64,000 nucleotides of DNA. Origin: Bradyrhizobium quebecense (GTDB lineage Bacteria; Pseudomonadota; Alphaproteobacteria; Rhizobiales; Xanthobacteraceae). The notes below the pieces were generated by a model that did no database searches, was not told where the DNA came from, and saw only the letters and a list, made by a program, of their open reading frames with translations. The position numbers and the translations under genes were made by a program. Shown in pieces: positions 31,606 to 41,901 of this stretch (the stretch's first letter is position 1; every line of letters begins with the position of its first letter). The stretch is taken from positions 3,472,001-3,536,000 of the forward strand of contig NZ_CP088022.1 in the NCBI RefSeq assembly GCF_013373795.3, read 5' to 3'.

Positions 31606-32499
31606 CTAGCGTTTAGCTCGCTTTTTCGTGAGCCTTTTTGCTGCCTTTTTGGCGGCCTTTGCCCCCTTCCGGGCATTCGCCGTACGGGCGGCCTGCTTTG
31701 CGGCCTTCTTCACGGTCTTCTTGGCCGGTTGCTTCGCCGTTTTCTTGGCAGCCTTCTTGGCAGCTTTGACCTTGGAGGCCGGCTTTGAGGCTCCCTTGGC
31801 GGCCTTACTGGCCGATTCGGCTGCCTTCCTGGTCGCCTTCGTCGCGGTCTTCTTAGCCGTCTTGGACGCCTTCGAGGCGCTCTTGGGCTCCTCGTGCTCC
31901 TTCGGTTCCAGCGCGCCGAGCGCGGTCAGGATCCGGTTGATCTCGCGGGTGACGTGCTCGATGGTCATCATGCCATCGACCGTCAGAAGCTTCCGCCGCT
32001 CCGAATAATAGTGAATCAGCGGTTCCGTCAGCGAGCGGTACTGCGCCAGGCGCCTGGTCAGCACTTCCGGTGTATCGTCGAGGCGCACTTCCTCGCCGCG
32101 CGCCCGGGTTTCCTCGGCACGCTTCTCGACGCGGGCGAGCAGCGCACTCTCGTTGACGCGCAGTTCGACGACGGCGTCGAGCTTGAGGTGCTTTTTCCGG
32201 AGCAGCTCGTCGAGCGCCTCCGCCTGCGGCACCGTGCGCGGGAAGCCGTCGAGGATGAAGCCCTTCTTCGCGTCAGGCTCCTCGATTCGGTCGGCGATGA
32301 TTCCCACCACGATCTCGTCGGGAACCAGGCCGCCATTGGCCATGATCTCCTTGGCCTGCAAGCCGACCGGGGTGCCCGCGGCAGCGGCTGCGCGCAGCAT
32401 CTCGCCGGTCGAGAGCTGAACGATGCCATGCCGGTGCACCAGCCGCTGTGCCTGGGTTCCCTTGCCCGAGCCCGGCGGCCCCAAAAGGATTAATCTCAT
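31606..32499 (-). CDS. adk: Adenylate kinase with a long Lys/Ala-rich C-terminal tail
   Basis: The protein has 297 residues against about 190-215 for the family. Residues 1-198 are a normal short-form adenylate kinase: P-loop GPPGSGKGT (8-16), [17 protein letters not shown], a short zinc-free LID (about 124-142), and [19 protein letters not shown]. It catalyses ATP + AMP to 2 ADP. From about residue 199, ~98 residues consist almost only of Lys, Ala, Thr, Ser and Arg in [10 protein letters not shown] units, like the tails of histone H1 or AlgP-type bacterial proteins. The frame is continuous, with no frameshift. Such a tail could bind nucleic acid or ribosomes; that is inference. It sits between secY and rpsM. 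Confidence 0.95.
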   Translation of the reverse strand: MRLILLGPPGSGKGTQAQRLVHRHGIVQLSTGEMLRAAAAAGTPVGLQAKEIMANGGLVPDEIVVGIIADRIEEPDAKKGFILDGFPRTVPQAEALDELLRKKHLKLDAVVELRVNESALLARVEKRAEETRARGEEVRLDDTPEVLTRRLAQYRSLTEPLIHYYSERRKLLTVDGMMTIEHVTREINRILTALGALEPKEHEEPKSASKASKTAKKTATKATRKAAESASKAAKGASKPASKVKAAKKAAKKTAKQPAKKTVKKAAKQAARTANARKGAKAAKKAAKRLTKKRAKR

Positions 32500-32570
32500 A
32501 TCTGTTTCGCCCCCCGGCTAGGTGGGCGACGTCCGCACACCTGTGTTTTGAGTTTGAAGCCGCACCGCGA

Positions 32571-33905
32571 TCAGCGGCGGCGGCCTCCCCTGAGCTTCGA
32601 CTTCCTGATCAGCCCTTCATACTGATGGGCGAGCAGATAGCCCTGAACCTGCGACACCGTATCCATCGTTACACTGACGACGATCAAAAGCGAGGTGCCA
32701 CCAAAGTAGAATGGGACCGAGGCGTAGGAAATCAGAATTTCGGGGATCAGGCAGACGATCGCGAGATAGATCGCACCGAGCACCGTGATGCGCGACAGCA
32801 CGTAGTCGATGTATTCGGCGGTGCGCTCACCGGGCCGGATGCCCGGGACAAAGCCGCCATGCTTCTTCAGATTATCCGCGGTCTCGGTCGGGTTGAACAC
32901 GATCGCGGTGTAGAAGAACGCGAAGAACACGATCAGCGCGAGATACATGAGCAGGAACAGCGGCCGGCCATGGCTGAGCTGGGTGGTGAGCCACTGGAAC
33001 CACTCCGGCCCCTTGCCGGCGTTGAAGTTCGCAACCGTGGTCGGCAGCAGCAGCAGCGACGAGGCGAAGATCGGCGGAATCACACCCGAGGTGTTGAGCT
33101 TGAGCGGCAGATGCGAGGACTGGCCCTCGAACATCTTGTTGCCGACCTGGCGCTTCGGATACTGGATCAGCAGCCGGCGCTGCGCCCGCTCCATGAACAC
33201 GATGAAGGCGATCACGGCGACCGCCATCACGATAACGATCAGGATCAAGCCGGTCGACATCGCGCCCTGGCGGCCGAGTTCCAGCATGTTGGCGAGCGCC
33301 GACGGCAGCTCGGCGACGATGCCGGACAGGATGATCAGCGAGATACCGTTGCCGATGCCGCGCGAGGTGATCTGCTCGCCGAGCCACATCAGGAACATGG
33401 TGCCGCCGGTCAGCGTGATCGCGGTCGAGATCCGGAAGAACATGCCGGGGTCGCTGACGACGTTGCCGGCGCCTTCGAGGCCGATCGCGATGCCGTAGGA
33501 CTGGAACAGCGCCAGGATCACCGTCAGATAGCGGGTGTACTGGTTCAGCGTCTTGCGGCCCGCCTCGCCTTCCTTCTTGAGCGCCTCGAGCTGCGGCGAC
33601 ACGGTGGTCAGCAGCTGTACGATGATCGATGCCGAGATGTACGGCATGATGTTCAGCGCAAAGATCGCCATGCGGTGGATGCCGCCGCCGGCGAACATGT
33701 TGAACATGCCGAGGATGCCGCCGGACTGGCTGCGGAACACCTGCTCCCAGATGTTGGGATCGATGCCCGGCAGCGGGATATAGGTGCCCAGCCGATAAAC
33801 AAGCAGCGCACCCAGGGTGAACCAGATGCGCTTCTTCAGCTCGTCGGCTTTCGCCAGCTGTCCGAAATTGAGGTTTGCGGCAAGTTGTTCGGCTGCTGAG
33901 ACCAT
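32571..33905 (-). CDS. secY: Protein translocase subunit SecY
   Basis: The protein has 444 residues with ten hydrophobic segments. Signature parts are TLGALLVYRLGTYIPLPGI in the first helix, GGGIHRMAIFALNIMPYISASIIVQLL for the plug and second helix region, and the cytosolic loop QRRLLIQYPKRQVG that contacts SecA and ribosomes. SecY forms the Sec channel for exported proteins and membrane insertion. It is cotranscribed at the end of the spc operon before adk. The start is placed at the ATG at 33905, giving a short N-terminal cytosolic segment typical of Rhizobiales. Confidence 0.97.
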   Translation of the reverse strand: MVSAAEQLAANLNFGQLAKADELKKRIWFTLGALLVYRLGTYIPLPGIDPNIWEQVFRSQSGGILGMFNMFAGGGIHRMAIFALNIMPYISASIIVQLLTTVSPQLEALKKEGEAGRKTLNQYTRYLTVILALFQSYGIAIGLEGAGNVVSDPGMFFRISTAITLTGGTMFLMWLGEQITSRGIGNGISLIILSGIVAELPSALANMLELGRQGAMSTGLILIVIVMAVAVIAFIVFMERAQRRLLIQYPKRQVGNKMFEGQSSHLPLKLNTSGVIPPIFASSLLLLPTTVANFNAGKGPEWFQWLTTQLSHGRPLFLLMYLALIVFFAFFYTAIVFNPTETADNLKKHGGFVPGIRPGERTAEYIDYVLSRITVLGAIYLAIVCLIPEILISYASVPFYFGGTSLLIVVSVTMDTVSQVQGYLLAHQYEGLIRKSKLRGGRRR

Positions 33906-34020
33906 GTTCGGCTTTCTCCCGGAGCCCGCTTCGCCGACGCCCCCAAGAAACTCGTTCTTTCGGGCCGTCGGCAGACACCGGACATTATCTGGTGCTCGGC
34001 CTCGATAAGTCCATCATTCG

Positions 34021-34062
34021 ATCTGCGGATTGCCCGCGCAGGCCGCGGGCAATGACGCAGAT
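34021..34062. repeat. Long palindromic hairpin between rplO and secY
   Basis: Outer arms ATCTGCG/CGCAGAT (7 bp) and inner arms ATTGCCCGCG/CGCGGGCAAT (10 bp) are each perfect, separated by one or two unpaired bases, with a 5-nt loop. It fills the middle of the 158-nt spacer, the longest gap inside the spc operon. It looks like a dispersed palindrome and could weaken or process the transcript. Confidence 0.75.
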
Positions 34063-34063
34063 G

Positions 34064-34549
34064 TTACGCCGCCTCGCCTTCGTCCTTGGCGGGGGCCAGG
34101 ATCTTGACCGAGCCGCCGGCCTTCTCGACCGCAGCAATGGCCGACTTGGAAGCGCCGTGCGCCTCGATGGTCAGCTTGGTCTTGATCTCGCCGCGGCCGA
34201 GCAGCCGCAGGCCGTCCTTGGCGCGGCGCAGCACGCCGGCCTTCACCAGCGACTCGACGTTCACCGTCGCGCTCGCATCGACCAGCTTGTTGTCGATCGC
34301 TTCCTGGAGACGGTCGAGATTGATCTCGGCGAAGTCGAGCCGGAAGATGTTGTTGAAGCCGCGCTTCGGCAGACGGCGATGCATCGGCATCTGGCCGCCT
34401 TCGAAACCCTTGATGCGGACGCCCGAACGCGCGGTCTGGCCCTTGCCGCCGCGGCCCGAGGTCTTGCCCTTGCCGGAACCGATGCCACGGCCGACACGCA
34501 TGCGCTTCTTGCGCGAGCCGGCGTTGTCGGCGATATCGCTGAGCTTCAT
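34064..34549 (-). CDS. rplO: 50S ribosomal protein L15
   Basis: The protein has 161 residues. [26 protein letters not shown] is the conserved basic start, followed by the Gly/Arg-rich arm [17 protein letters not shown] and [17 protein letters not shown]. The C-terminal domain ends in [22 protein letters not shown]15 binds 23S rRNA during late assembly. The end of the gene overlaps the start of the 34021-34062 hairpin region by a few bases at most. Confidence 0.97.
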   Translation of the reverse strand: MKLSDIADNAGSRKKRMRVGRGIGSGKGKTSGRGGKGQTARSGVRIKGFEGGQMPMHRRLPKRGFNNIFRLDFAEINLDRLQEAIDNKLVDASATVNVESLVKAGVLRRAKDGLRLLGRGEIKTKLTIEAHGASKSAIAAVEKAGGSVKILAPAKDEGEAA

Positions 34550-34570
34550 CGCCCTTCTCCTTATCTCTGC

Positions 34571-34762
34571 TTACTCGCCGACGACGCGGACGAGATGCTG
34601 GACTTTGCTGATCATGCCGCGAACTTCAGGGGTGTCCTGCAGCTCGGCAACCCGGCCGATCTTGTTGAGCTTGAGGCCGATCAGCGTCGAACGCTGCGAG
34701 TGATGGCGGCGGATTGCGCTGCCGATCTGCTCGACCTTGATGGTCTTGCTGGCCTGGGCCAT
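34571..34762 (-). CDS. rpmD: 50S ribosomal protein L30
   Basis: The protein has 63 residues. [35 protein letters not shown] is the single conserved fold of L30, and [15 protein letters not shown] the end. It is placed between rpsE and rplO, as in other bacteria. Confidence 0.97.
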   Translation of the reverse strand: MAQASKTIKVEQIGSAIRRHHSQRSTLIGLKLNKIGRVAELQDTPEVRGMISKVQHLVRVVGE

Positions 34763-34801
34763 GACAGTAACTCCGAATAGCGCTTCGAGAAGCGCGCGTT
34801 G

Positions 34802-35389
34802 TTATTCCGCCACCACTTCGGCGTCACCGCCGACGCGGCGCGACTGCAGGGTGGAGACCTTGATGTTGCGGCGCGCAGCCACCGAGCGCGGCGAATCCTG
34901 ATGCTTCAGCGCGTCGAAGGTTGCGCGAACCATGTTGTAGGGATTCGACGAGCCGATCGACTTCGCCACCACGTCCTGGATGCCGAGCGTCTCGAACACC
35001 GCGCGCATCGGGCCGCCGGCGATGATGCCGGTACCGGCCGGAGCGGCACGCAGATAGACGCGGCCGGCGCCGTGACGGCCGGCGATGTCGTGATGCAGCG
35101 TGCGGCCTTCGCGCAGCGCGACCCGCGTCAGGTTGCGCTTCGCCGATTCGGTCGCCTTGCGGATCGCTTCCGGAACTTCGCGCGCCTTGCCGTGGCCGAA
35201 ACCGACCCGGCCCTTCTGATCGCCGATCACGACCAGCGCCGCAAAGCCGAAGCGCTTGCCGCCCTTGACGACCTTCGCCACGCGATTGATGTGGACGAGC
35301 TTGTCGACGAACTCGCTGTCGCGCTCCTCGCGATCCCTGCTCCGTTCGCGTCCGCCGCGTTCGCGTTCACCTGCCATGGTGTTTTCCAA
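34802..35389 (-). CDS. rpsE: 30S ribosomal protein S5
   Basis: The protein has 195 residues. A charged N-terminal extension ([20 protein letters not shown]) precedes the double-stranded RNA-binding domain with [18 protein letters not shown] and the second domain with [22 protein letters not shown]. The residues linked to ram and spectinomycin phenotypes lie in the first domain. The extension, rich in Arg and Glu, is longer than in E. coli (167 residues). S5 guards decoding accuracy at the mRNA entry. Confidence 0.97.
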   Translation of the reverse strand: MENTMAGERERGGRERSRDREERDSEFVDKLVHINRVAKVVKGGKRFGFAALVVIGDQKGRVGFGHGKAREVPEAIRKATESAKRNLTRVALREGRTLHHDIAGRHGAGRVYLRAAPAGTGIIAGGPMRAVFETLGIQDVVAKSIGSSNPYNMVRATFDALKHQDSPRSVAARRNIKVSTLQSRRVGGDAEVVAE

Positions 35390-35435
35390 TCTCTAGGAGG
35401 CCTGACGCCTCTATCCTGGTAATCGTTCGTAAAGT

Positions 35436-35795
35436 TTAGAAGCTCAATCCGCCTTCGCGCGCCGCATCCGCGAGCGCCTTGACGCGCCCGTGATAGATGT
35501 AGGCGCCGCGATCGAACACGACTTCCTTGACACCCTTCTGCGCCGCGCGTTCCGCCAGCAGCTTGCCGACGGCCTTCGCCGCATCGATGTCGGCGCCGGT
35601 CTTGCCGGCGTCGCGCAGGTTCTTCTCCAGCGACGAGGCGGACGCGAGCGTCTCGCCCTTCTGGTCGTCGATGACCTGGGCGTAGATGTGCTTGGACGAG
35701 CGGAACACCGACAGCCGCGGACGGCCGCCTGCCGAGCGGCGAAGCGCAAGGCGGACGCGCTGCTTGCGCCGGGCATTCGTAACCTTGAGTGACAT
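35436..35795 (-). CDS. rplR: 50S ribosomal protein L18
   Basis: The protein has 119 residues. [35 protein letters not shown] is the conserved core, and [26 protein letters not shown] the conserved C-terminus. L18 binds 5S rRNA with L5. Confidence 0.97.
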   Translation of the reverse strand: MSLKVTNARRKQRVRLALRRSAGGRPRLSVFRSSKHIYAQVIDDQKGETLASASSLEKNLRDAGKTGADIDAAKAVGKLLAERAAQKGVKEVVFDRGAYIYHGRVKALADAAREGGLSF

Positions 35796-35806
35796 GACCG
35801 GCTCCG

Positions 35807-36340
35807 TTACTTCTTCTTGCCTTCCTTGCGGAAGATGAATTCGTTAGCGTACTTCACGCCCTTGCCCTTGTAGGGCTCCGGCGGACGGTAGGCGCGGATC
35901 TCGGCGGCGACCTGGCCGACGCGCTGCGGATCGTTGCCGGTGATCGTGATCTCGGTCGGCTTCGGCACCGCGATGGTGATGCCTTCCGGGATCGCGTAAA
36001 CCACGTCGTGGCTGTAGCCGAGCGCGAGCTGCAGGTTCTTGCCCTGCATCGCGGCGCGGTAGCCGACGCCGGTGATCTCGAGCTTCTTCTCGAAGCCCTT
36101 CGTGACGCCCTCGACGAGGTTGGCGACCTGCGCGCGCGCGGTGCCGTACATCGCCTGCGCGCGGTTGGTCTTGACGCGCGGGGCGACCTTGACCTGGCCG
36201 TTCTCGAACTTCACCTCGACGTCGTCATGCACGACGAACTGAAGCTGGCCCTTCGGCCCCTTCACCTTCACCGTCTGGCCCTCGACGCTTGCCGTCACAC
36301 CCGACGGGATCGCCACCGGCCTCTTGCCGATACGTGACAT
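35807..36340 (-). CDS. rplF: 50S ribosomal protein L6
   Basis: The protein has 177 residues. [21 protein letters not shown] opens the first of two similar domains. The second ends in the L6 signature [27 protein letters not shown]6 lies near the sarcin-ricin loop, where EF-Tu and EF-G bind. Confidence 0.97.
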   Translation of the reverse strand: MSRIGKRPVAIPSGVTASVEGQTVKVKGPKGQLQFVVHDDVEVKFENGQVKVAPRVKTNRAQAMYGTARAQVANLVEGVTKGFEKKLEITGVGYRAAMQGKNLQLALGYSHDVVYAIPEGITIAVPKPTEITITGNDPQRVGQVAAEIRAYRPPEPYKGKGVKYANEFIFRKEGKKK

Positions 36341-36354
36341 CGTAAAATCCTTCC

Positions 36355-36753
36355 TCAGAACACCGTGAAGAGAACTTCGCCGCCCACGTTGGCGTCGCGC
36401 GCCTCGTGGTCAGCCATGATTCCCTTCGGCGTCGACAACACCGAAATGCCGAGACCGTTGTTCACGCGCGGCAGGTTCTTCACCGAGGCGTAAACGCGGC
36501 GGCCCGGCTTCGACACCCGCTCGATCTCGCGGATGACGGGCTCGCCGTCGAAATACTTCAGCTCGATCTCGAGCTCGCTGCGGCCCGAGGCATGCTCGAC
36601 GCTGGCGTAGCCGCGGATGTAACCCTCGGACTTCAGCACTTCGAGCACGTTGGCGCGCATCTTCGAGCCGGGGCTCGAGACCTTGGACTTCGAACGCATC
36701 TGCGCGTTGCGGATGCGGGTGATGAGATCGCTGATCGGATCGTGCGTAGACAT
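36355..36753 (-). CDS. rpsH: 30S ribosomal protein S8
   Basis: The protein has 132 residues. [25 protein letters not shown] is the conserved start, and [20 protein letters not shown] the S8 signature near the end. S8 binds helix 21 of 16S rRNA; in E. coli it also represses its own spc mRNA. Whether that control exists here cannot be judged from the sequence. Confidence 0.97.
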   Translation of the reverse strand: MSTHDPISDLITRIRNAQMRSKSKVSSPGSKMRANVLEVLKSEGYIRGYASVEHASGRSELEIELKYFDGEPVIREIERVSKPGRRVYASVKNLPRVNNGLGISVLSTPKGIMADHEARDANVGGEVLFTVF

Positions 36754-36769
36754 TGTTCCGACCCTCCCC

Positions 36770-37075
36770 TTACCAGCTCGACTTCACGAGGCCGGGAACC
36801 AGGCCCTTGGAGCCGAGTTCACGCAGCGCGATGCGCGAGAGCTTGTTCTTGCGATAGATCGAGCGCGGACGCCCGGTCAGCTCGCAACGGTTGCGGATGC
36901 GCGTCGGCGACGAGTTGCGCGGCATCTCGGCGAGCTTCAGCGTCGCCGCGAAGCGCTCTTCCATCGGCTTGGTCTTGTCGGCGATGATCGCCTTCAGCTT
37001 CTCGCGCTGCGGGGCAGCGTTCTTCGCCATCCGCTTGCGCCGGTTGTTCTTCTCGATCGAACTCTTCTTTGCCAT
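36770..37075 (-). CDS. rpsN: 30S ribosomal protein S14, zinc-free form
   Basis: The protein has 101 residues. It is the long form without the CxxC-CxxC zinc site; only one Cys is present, in [27 protein letters not shown]. It ends in [12 protein letters not shown], the conserved C-terminus that reaches into the 30S head. Confidence 0.97.
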   Translation of the reverse strand: MAKKSSIEKNNRRKRMAKNAAPQREKLKAIIADKTKPMEERFAATLKLAEMPRNSSPTRIRNRCELTGRPRSIYRKNKLSRIALRELGSKGLVPGLVKSSW

Positions 37076-37121
37076 GCTTGGCTCCTGGGTATCCGCGTTT
37101 GAGTGGCTTTGGCTCAGCTAC

Positions 37122-37679
37122 TCACTGCCGGAACGGGAAATTGAAAGCGGTCAACAAGGCGCGCGCCTCATCGTCGGTCTTGGCGGTGGTGCAGACCGTG
37201 ATGTCCATGCCACGCGCTTCCGAGACCTTGTCGAAGTCGATCTCGGGGAAAATGATGTGCTCCTTGATGCCGAGCGAATAGTTGCCACGGCCGTCGAAGC
37301 TCTTCGGGTTCAGGCCGCGGAAGTCGCGGACGCGGGGCAGCGCCACGTTCACCAGGCGGTCGATGAACTCGTACATATGGGCCTTGCGCAGCGTGACCTT
37401 GCAGCCGATCGGCTGATTCTCACGCAGCTTGAAGGTCGCGATCGCGATCCGCGAATAGGTCACGATCGCCTTCTGGCCGGCGATCTGGCTCAGCTCGGCA
37501 GCGGCGGTCTCGGCCTTCTTGCGGTCGTTGACGGAATCGCCGACGCCCATGTTGAGCACGACCTTGTCGAGGCGCGGCACCTGCATCACGTTGGCATAAC
37601 CGAACTTCTCGGTCATCATGCCGCGGATCTTCTTGTCATACTCCGCGCGCAGGCGCGGCGTGTAAGCTGTCTCAGCCAT
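37122..37679 (-). CDS. rplE: 50S ribosomal protein L5
   Basis: The protein has 185 residues from [17 protein letters not shown] at 37679; the frame is open to 37781 but that part overlaps rpl[20 protein letters not shown] and [20 protein letters not shown] are L5 signatures. L5 binds 5S rRNA and contacts S13 and the P-site tRNA. Its start overlaps the end of rplX by 8 nt. Confidence 0.97.
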   Translation of the reverse strand: MAETAYTPRLRAEYDKKIRGMMTEKFGYANVMQVPRLDKVVLNMGVGDSVNDRKKAETAAAELSQIAGQKAIVTYSRIAIATFKLRENQPIGCKVTLRKAHMYEFIDRLVNVALPRVRDFRGLNPKSFDGRGNYSLGIKEHIIFPEIDFDKVSEARGMDITVCTTAKTDDEARALLTAFNFPFRQ

Positions 37680-37986
37680 CGATCTCTGCTCCCGAGCTCT
37701 TGGCAACACGAACCTTCTTGCCATCGGCATGAATCTTGAACCCAATGCGGGTCGGCTTTCCGTCCTTGCCGACATACGCAATGTTGGACAGGTCGATCGG
37801 CATCTCCTTGGAGATGATGCCGCCTTCCTGGGTCTGGCTCTGCTTCTGGTGACGCTTCACCATGTTGATGCCGCGAACGAGAGCCTTGTTCTCGTCCGGA
37901 CGCACCTCGAACACCTCGCCGGTGCGACCCTTGTCGCGCCCGGTGAGCACCATCACCTTGTCGCCCTTGCGGATCTTGGCAGCCAT
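37672..37986 (-). CDS. rplX: 50S ribosomal protein L24
   Basis: The protein has 104 residues. [25 protein letters not shown] is the KOW motif at the start, and [18 protein letters not shown] the middle. Its ATG shares one base with the rplN stop (TGATG) and its stop overlaps rplE by 8 nt, so L14, L24 and L5 are tightly coupled. L24 starts 50S assembly. Confidence 0.97.
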   Translation of the reverse strand: MAAKIRKGDKVMVLTGRDKGRTGEVFEVRPDENKALVRGINMVKRHQKQSQTQEGGIISKEMPIDLSNIAYVGKDGKPTRIGFKIHADGKKVRVAKSSGAEIDG

Positions 37987-38354
37987 CACAGCACCTCCGG
38001 CGCAAGCGAAATGATCTTCATGTGGTTCTTGGCGCGCAGCTCGCGCGGCACCGGCCCGAAGATACGGGTGCCGACCGGCTCGGACTGATTGTTGATCAGC
38101 ACGGCGGCGTTGCGGTCGAAACGGATGACCGAACCGTCGGCGCGGCGGATGTCCTTGCGGACCCGGACCACGACGGCCTTCATCACGTCGCCCTTCTTCA
38201 CCTTGCCACGCGGAATGGCTTCCTTGATCGACACAACGATAACGTCGCCCACGGTGGCATAGCGGCGCTTGGAACCTCCAAGAACCTTGATGCACATGAC
38301 ACGGCGTGCGCCTGAATTATCGGCCACGTCGAGGTTGGTCTGCATCTGAATCAT
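37986..38354 (-). CDS. rplN: 50S ribosomal protein L14
   Basis: The protein has 122 residues. [27 protein letters not shown] and [17 protein letters not shown] are highly conserved L14 blocks. It is the first gene of the spc operon by the usual convention; 76 nt separate it from rpsQ. Confidence 0.98.
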
Positions 38355-38430
38355 TGATGCACCTCGTCCTCTTTCTGCGCTTTAGCGCGCCCAAAAATTT
38401 CCCTGAATGTCTTCGGCCAGGCCGAAGTAA

Positions 38431-38679
38431 TCAGGCCGTTTTCTTGTGTTCGCCCCGGACCACGGTCCAGCGCTTCAGCTTCGAGATCGGCTTCGATTCC
38501 TCGATCCAGACCATGTCGCCCGGCTTGAACTGGTTGTCCTCGTCGTGCGCGTGGTAGTTCTTGGAACGGCGGATCGTCTTCTTGTAGATCGGGTGGGTGA
38601 AGCGGCGATCAACGCGCACCACCACGGTCTTGGCTTGCTTGTCGCTCACGACCACGCCCTGCAGAGTACGTTTCGGCAT
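38431..38679 (-). CDS. rpsQ: 30S ribosomal protein S17
   Basis: The protein has 82 residues with an OB fold. [34 protein letters not shown] is the conserved first half, and [23 protein letters not shown] the signature that follows. It is the last gene of the S10 operon. Confidence 0.97.
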   Translation of the reverse strand: MPKRTLQGVVVSDKQAKTVVVRVDRRFTHPIYKKTIRRSKNYHAHDEDNQFKPGDMVWIEESKPISKLKRWTVVRGEHKKTA

Positions 38680-38689
38680 AGCTGGCCCC

Positions 38690-38896
38690 TTACTTCTTCT
38701 TCGCGCGCAGCTGCGCGGCGATGGTCTTGATACGAGCGATATCGCGGCGGGCTTCCCGCATCCGCGACGTGTTCTCCAGCTGCCCGGTGGCGCGCTGGAA
38801 ACGTAGGTTGAAGCGTTCCTTCTTCAGGTTAAGGACCGCGTCTTCCCGCTGGTCGTCGCTCATCGCGCGAATGTCTTCAACTTTCATCTCGGCCAT
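38690..38896 (-). CDS. rpmC: 50S ribosomal protein L29
   Basis: The protein has 68 residues from [18 protein letters not shown] at 38896. It is a two-helix protein with [36 protein letters not shown]29 lies at the tunnel exit and helps to dock trigger factor and SRP. The longer frame to 39040 overlaps rplP and is rejected. Confidence 0.97.
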   Translation of the reverse strand: MAEMKVEDIRAMSDDQREDAVLNLKKERFNLRFQRATGQLENTSRMREARRDIARIKTIAAQLRAKKK

Positions 38897-38901
38897 GGCG
38901 A

Positions 38902-39315
38902 TTACTCCGCAATGCGCGCAACGAAGCGCGTCTTGATCGGCAGCTTGGCGGCGGCGAGCGACAGCGCCTCCTTGGCGGTCTGCACCGGCACGCCGTCGAT
39001 TTCGAACATCACGCGGCCCGGCTTGATCCGGACCACCCACAATTCAGGCGCACCCTTGCCGGAGCCCATGCGGACTTCGGCGGGCTTCTTCGACACCGGC
39101 ACGTCCGGGAACACCCGGATCCAGACGCGGCCGGCGCGCTTCATGTGACGGGTCAGCGCGCGGCGGGCGGCTTCGATCTGACGGGCGGTGACGCGCTCAG
39201 GCTCCATCGCCTTCAGGCCGAACTGGCCGAACGCCAACGTCGCGCCAGAGGTCGCAACGCCGTGGATACGGCCCTTATGCGCCTTCCGGAACTTCGTCTT
39301 CTTAGGTTGCATCAT
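38902..39315 (-). CDS. rplP: 50S ribosomal protein L16
   Basis: The protein has 137 residues. [17 protein letters not shown] and [21 protein letters not shown] are L16 signatures. Two ATG codons are adjacent at the start (MMQPKK); the second, at 39312, would match E. coli length best. L16 shapes the A-site elbow on the 50S. Confidence 0.97.
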   Translation of the reverse strand: MMQPKKTKFRKAHKGRIHGVATSGATLAFGQFGLKAMEPERVTARQIEAARRALTRHMKRAGRVWIRVFPDVPVSKKPAEVRMGSGKGAPELWVVRIKPGRVMFEIDGVPVQTAKEALSLAAAKLPIKTRFVARIAE

Positions 39316-39345
39316 GGCTTTAAGCCCTCAAATTCCTGCTTTGCC

Positions 39346-40047
39346 TCAAGCGGCGTCGCGGCGCGAACGCGGCGTGTTGTCGCCCTCGGCCATCTTCTTG
39401 TCCTGGGCCATCGGATCGTGCTCGAGGATCTCGCCCTTGAAGATCCAGACCTTGACGCCGCAGGTGCCGAAGGTCGTGAACGCGGTGGCAACGCCGTAGT
39501 CGACGTCGGCGCGCAGCGTATGCAGCGGCACGCGACCTTCGCGATACCACTCCATGCGCGCGATTTCGGCGCCGCCGAGACGGCCCGAGCAGTTGATGCG
39601 GATGCCCTCGGCACCGAGACGCATCGCCGACTGCACGGCGCGCTTCATGGCGCGGCGGAACGCAACGCGGCGCTCGAGCTGCTGGGCGATCGATTCAGCG
39701 ACCAGGGTCGCATCGAGCTCCGGCTTGCGGATTTCGACGATGTTGATCACGACGTCCGACGAGGTGATGTCGGCAACCTTCTTGCGCAGCTTGTCGATGT
39801 CGGCGCCCTTCTTGCCGATCACGACACCCGGACGGGCCGAGTGGATCGTCACGCGGCACTTCTTGTGCGGGCGCTCGATCACGATGCGGGCGACAGCCGC
39901 CTGCTTGAGCTCCTTGTGCAGGATCTCGCGGATCTTGACGTCCTCGTGCAGGAGCTTGCCGTATTCCTGCTTGCCGGCGAACCAACGGGAGTCCCAGGTC
40001 CGGTTGATGCCGAGACGCAGCCCGATTGGATTGATCTTTTGACCCAT
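39346..40047 (-). CDS. rpsC: 30S ribosomal protein S3
   Basis: The protein has 233 residues. [24 protein letters not shown] is the conserved start, and the KH RNA-binding domain has [20 protein letters not shown] with the GxxG loop. The C-terminal domain includes [23 protein letters not shown]3 lies at the mRNA entry channel. Confidence 0.98.
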   Translation of the reverse strand: MGQKINPIGLRLGINRTWDSRWFAGKQEYGKLLHEDVKIREILHKELKQAAVARIVIERPHKKCRVTIHSARPGVVIGKKGADIDKLRKKVADITSSDVVINIVEIRKPELDATLVAESIAQQLERRVAFRRAMKRAVQSAMRLGAEGIRINCSGRLGGAEIARMEWYREGRVPLHTLRADVDYGVATAFTTFGTCGVKVWIFKGEILEHDPMAQDKKMAEGDNTPRSRRDAA

Positions 40048-40067
40048 CGTCTTCTCCTGCGCCCTTC

Positions 40068-40454
40068 TTAGGCGCTTGCCTCGGCCTCGACCTGACGAAC
40101 CACGATGGTCAGGTGCGAGAACGGTTTGAACACACGGCCCGAACGGCCACGGCCGCGCGGAGCAAAACGCTTCATCACGATGCCGTTGCCGACATGCGCC
40201 TCGGCAACGACGAGATCGTCGACATCGAGGTCATGGTTGTTCTCGGCGTTCGCGATCGCCGATTCCAGGCACTTCTTGACGTCGACCGCGATCCGCTTGC
40301 GCGAGAACTGCAGGTCGGCGAGCGCAGCCGATGCCTTGCGGCCGCGGATCAGTTGCGCCACCAGGTTGAGCTTCTGCGGGCTGACGCGCAGCATGCGGGC
40401 GACGGCCTTGGCCTCATTGTCCGCGAGGCTACGTTCGCGCTTTGGTTTGCTCAT
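40068..40454 (-). CDS. rplV: 50S ribosomal protein L22
   Basis: The protein has 128 residues. [27 protein letters not shown] and the long beta-hairpin [24 protein letters not shown], which lines the exit tunnel, are visible. Deletions in that hairpin give macrolide resistance in other species; none is present here. Confidence 0.97.
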   Translation of the reverse strand: MSKPKRERSLADNEAKAVARMLRVSPQKLNLVAQLIRGRKASAALADLQFSRKRIAVDVKKCLESAIANAENNHDLDVDDLVVAEAHVGNGIVMKRFAPRGRGRSGRVFKPFSHLTIVVRQVEAEASA

Positions 40455-40464
40455 CGTCTATTCC

Positions 40465-40743
40465 TCAAGCCTTCTTGGCTTTCTTGTCGCCCGAGTGGCC
40501 GTGGAAGGTCCGGGTCGGCGAGAACTCGCCGAACTTGTGACCCACCATTTCCTCGTTGATCGCCACCGGCACATGCTTCTGGCCGTTGTAGACACCGAAG
40601 GTCAGGCCGACGAACTGCGGCAGGATGGTGGAGCGACGGCTCCAGATCTTGATGACGTCGTGACGGCCGGACGCGCGCGCGGCATCTGCCTTCTTGAGCA
40701 GAGAACCCTCGACGAACGGGCCTTTCCAGACTGAACGAACCAT
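40465..40743 (-). CDS. rpsS: 30S ribosomal protein S19
   Basis: The protein has 92 residues. [20 protein letters not shown] and [27 protein letters not shown] are the S19 signatures. It binds 16S rRNA in the 30S head with S13. Confidence 0.98.
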   Translation of the reverse strand: MVRSVWKGPFVEGSLLKKADAARASGRHDVIKIWSRRSTILPQFVGLTFGVYNGQKHVPVAINEEMVGHKFGEFSPTRTFHGHSGDKKAKKA

Positions 40744-40755
40744 GTCCGGCGTTCC

Positions 40756-41589
40756 TTACTTCTTCCGCTTGTGGCGGCTGAGGAGAATGAATTTGTTGGT
40801 CGACTTGTTGGTGCGGGTCTTCTTGCCCTTGGTCGGCTTGCCCCACGGAGTGACCGGGTGACGACCGCCCGAGGTACGACCTTCACCACCGCCGTGCGGA
40901 TGATCGATCGGGTTCATGACGACGCCGCGGTTGTGCGGACGCCAGCCGAGCCAGCGGGTACGACCGGCCTTGCCGATCGAGATGTTCATGTGATCCGGGT
41001 TCGAGACCGCGCCGATGGTGCCGCGGCAACGGCCGTGCACGAGACGCTGCTCGCCCGAGTTCAGGCGGACGATCACATAGTCCTGGTCGCGGCCGACGAT
41101 CTGGGCGTAGGTGCCGGCGGAGCGCGCCAGCTGGCCGCCCTTGCCGATCTTCAGCTCGATGTTGTGCACGATCGTGCCGACCGGCATGTTGCCGAGCGGC
41201 ATGACGTTGCCCGGCTTCACGTCGACATAGTAGCCGGCGACGACGGTGTCGCCCGCCGCCAGGCGCTGCGGCGCCAGGATGTAGGCCAGCTCGCCGTCCT
41301 GATACTTGATCAGCGCGATGAACGCGGTGCGGTTCGGATCGTACTCGAGCCGCTCCACGACCGCCGGCATGTCCACCTTGTCGCGGCGGAAGTCGACGGT
41401 GCGGTAGGCCTTCTTGTGGCCGCCGCCGCGGAAACGCACGGTGATGCGACCGGTGTTGTTGCGACCGCCATTGCCGAGCTTGCCCTCGGTCAGGGTCTTC
41501 ACCGGCTTGCCCTTGTAGAGCGCCGAACGATCGACCATGACCAGCTGGCGCTGGCCCGGCGTCGTGGGATTGTAGGTTTTCAATGCCAT
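40756..41589 (-). CDS. rplB: 50S ribosomal protein L2
   Basis: The protein has 277 residues. [22 protein letters not shown] opens it. The universally conserved block [25 protein letters not shown], with the His thought to matter for the peptidyl transferase centre, is intact. L2 is one of the largest and most conserved 50S proteins. Confidence 0.98.
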   Translation of the reverse strand: MALKTYNPTTPGQRQLVMVDRSALYKGKPVKTLTEGKLGNGGRNNTGRITVRFRGGGHKKAYRTVDFRRDKVDMPAVVERLEYDPNRTAFIALIKYQDGELAYILAPQRLAAGDTVVAGYYVDVKPGNVMPLGNMPVGTIVHNIELKIGKGGQLARSAGTYAQIVGRDQDYVIVRLNSGEQRLVHGRCRGTIGAVSNPDHMNISIGKAGRTRWLGWRPHNRGVVMNPIDHPHGGGEGRTSGGRHPVTPWGKPTKGKKTRTNKSTNKFILLSRHKRKK

Positions 41590-41601
41590 CGTCGTTGCGC
41601 C

Positions 41602-41901
41602 TTATAGTCCGGTAGTCACGTCGATGCGGTGACCCTCTTCAAGGGTCACGATCGCGCGCTTGGAGTCCGAATGCGAGCCGAGATTGCCGCGGAACATCTT
41701 GGTCTTGCCCTTGCGAACGAGAGTGTTGACGCTCTTCACCTTGACGTCGAACAGCTTCTCGACCGCTTCCTTGATCTGCGGCTTGGTCGCCTTGCCGGCG
41801 ACCTTGAACATAACCTTGTTGTGCTCGGAGGCGAGCGTCGCCTTTTCCGTCACGACCGGCGAGATGATGACGTCGTAGTGGCGCGGATCGATGTTCTTCA
41901 T
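41602..41901 (-). CDS. rplW: 50S ribosomal protein L23
   Basis: The protein has 99 residues. [22 protein letters not shown] and [22 protein letters not shown] are conserved. L23 docks trigger factor at the tunnel exit. Its ATG overlaps the end of rplD by 4 nt. Confidence 0.97.
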   Translation of the reverse strand: MKNIDPRHYDVIISPVVTEKATLASEHNKVMFKVAGKATKPQIKEAVEKLFDVKVKSVNTLVRKGKTKMFRGNLGSHSDSKRAIVTLEEGHRIDVTTGL

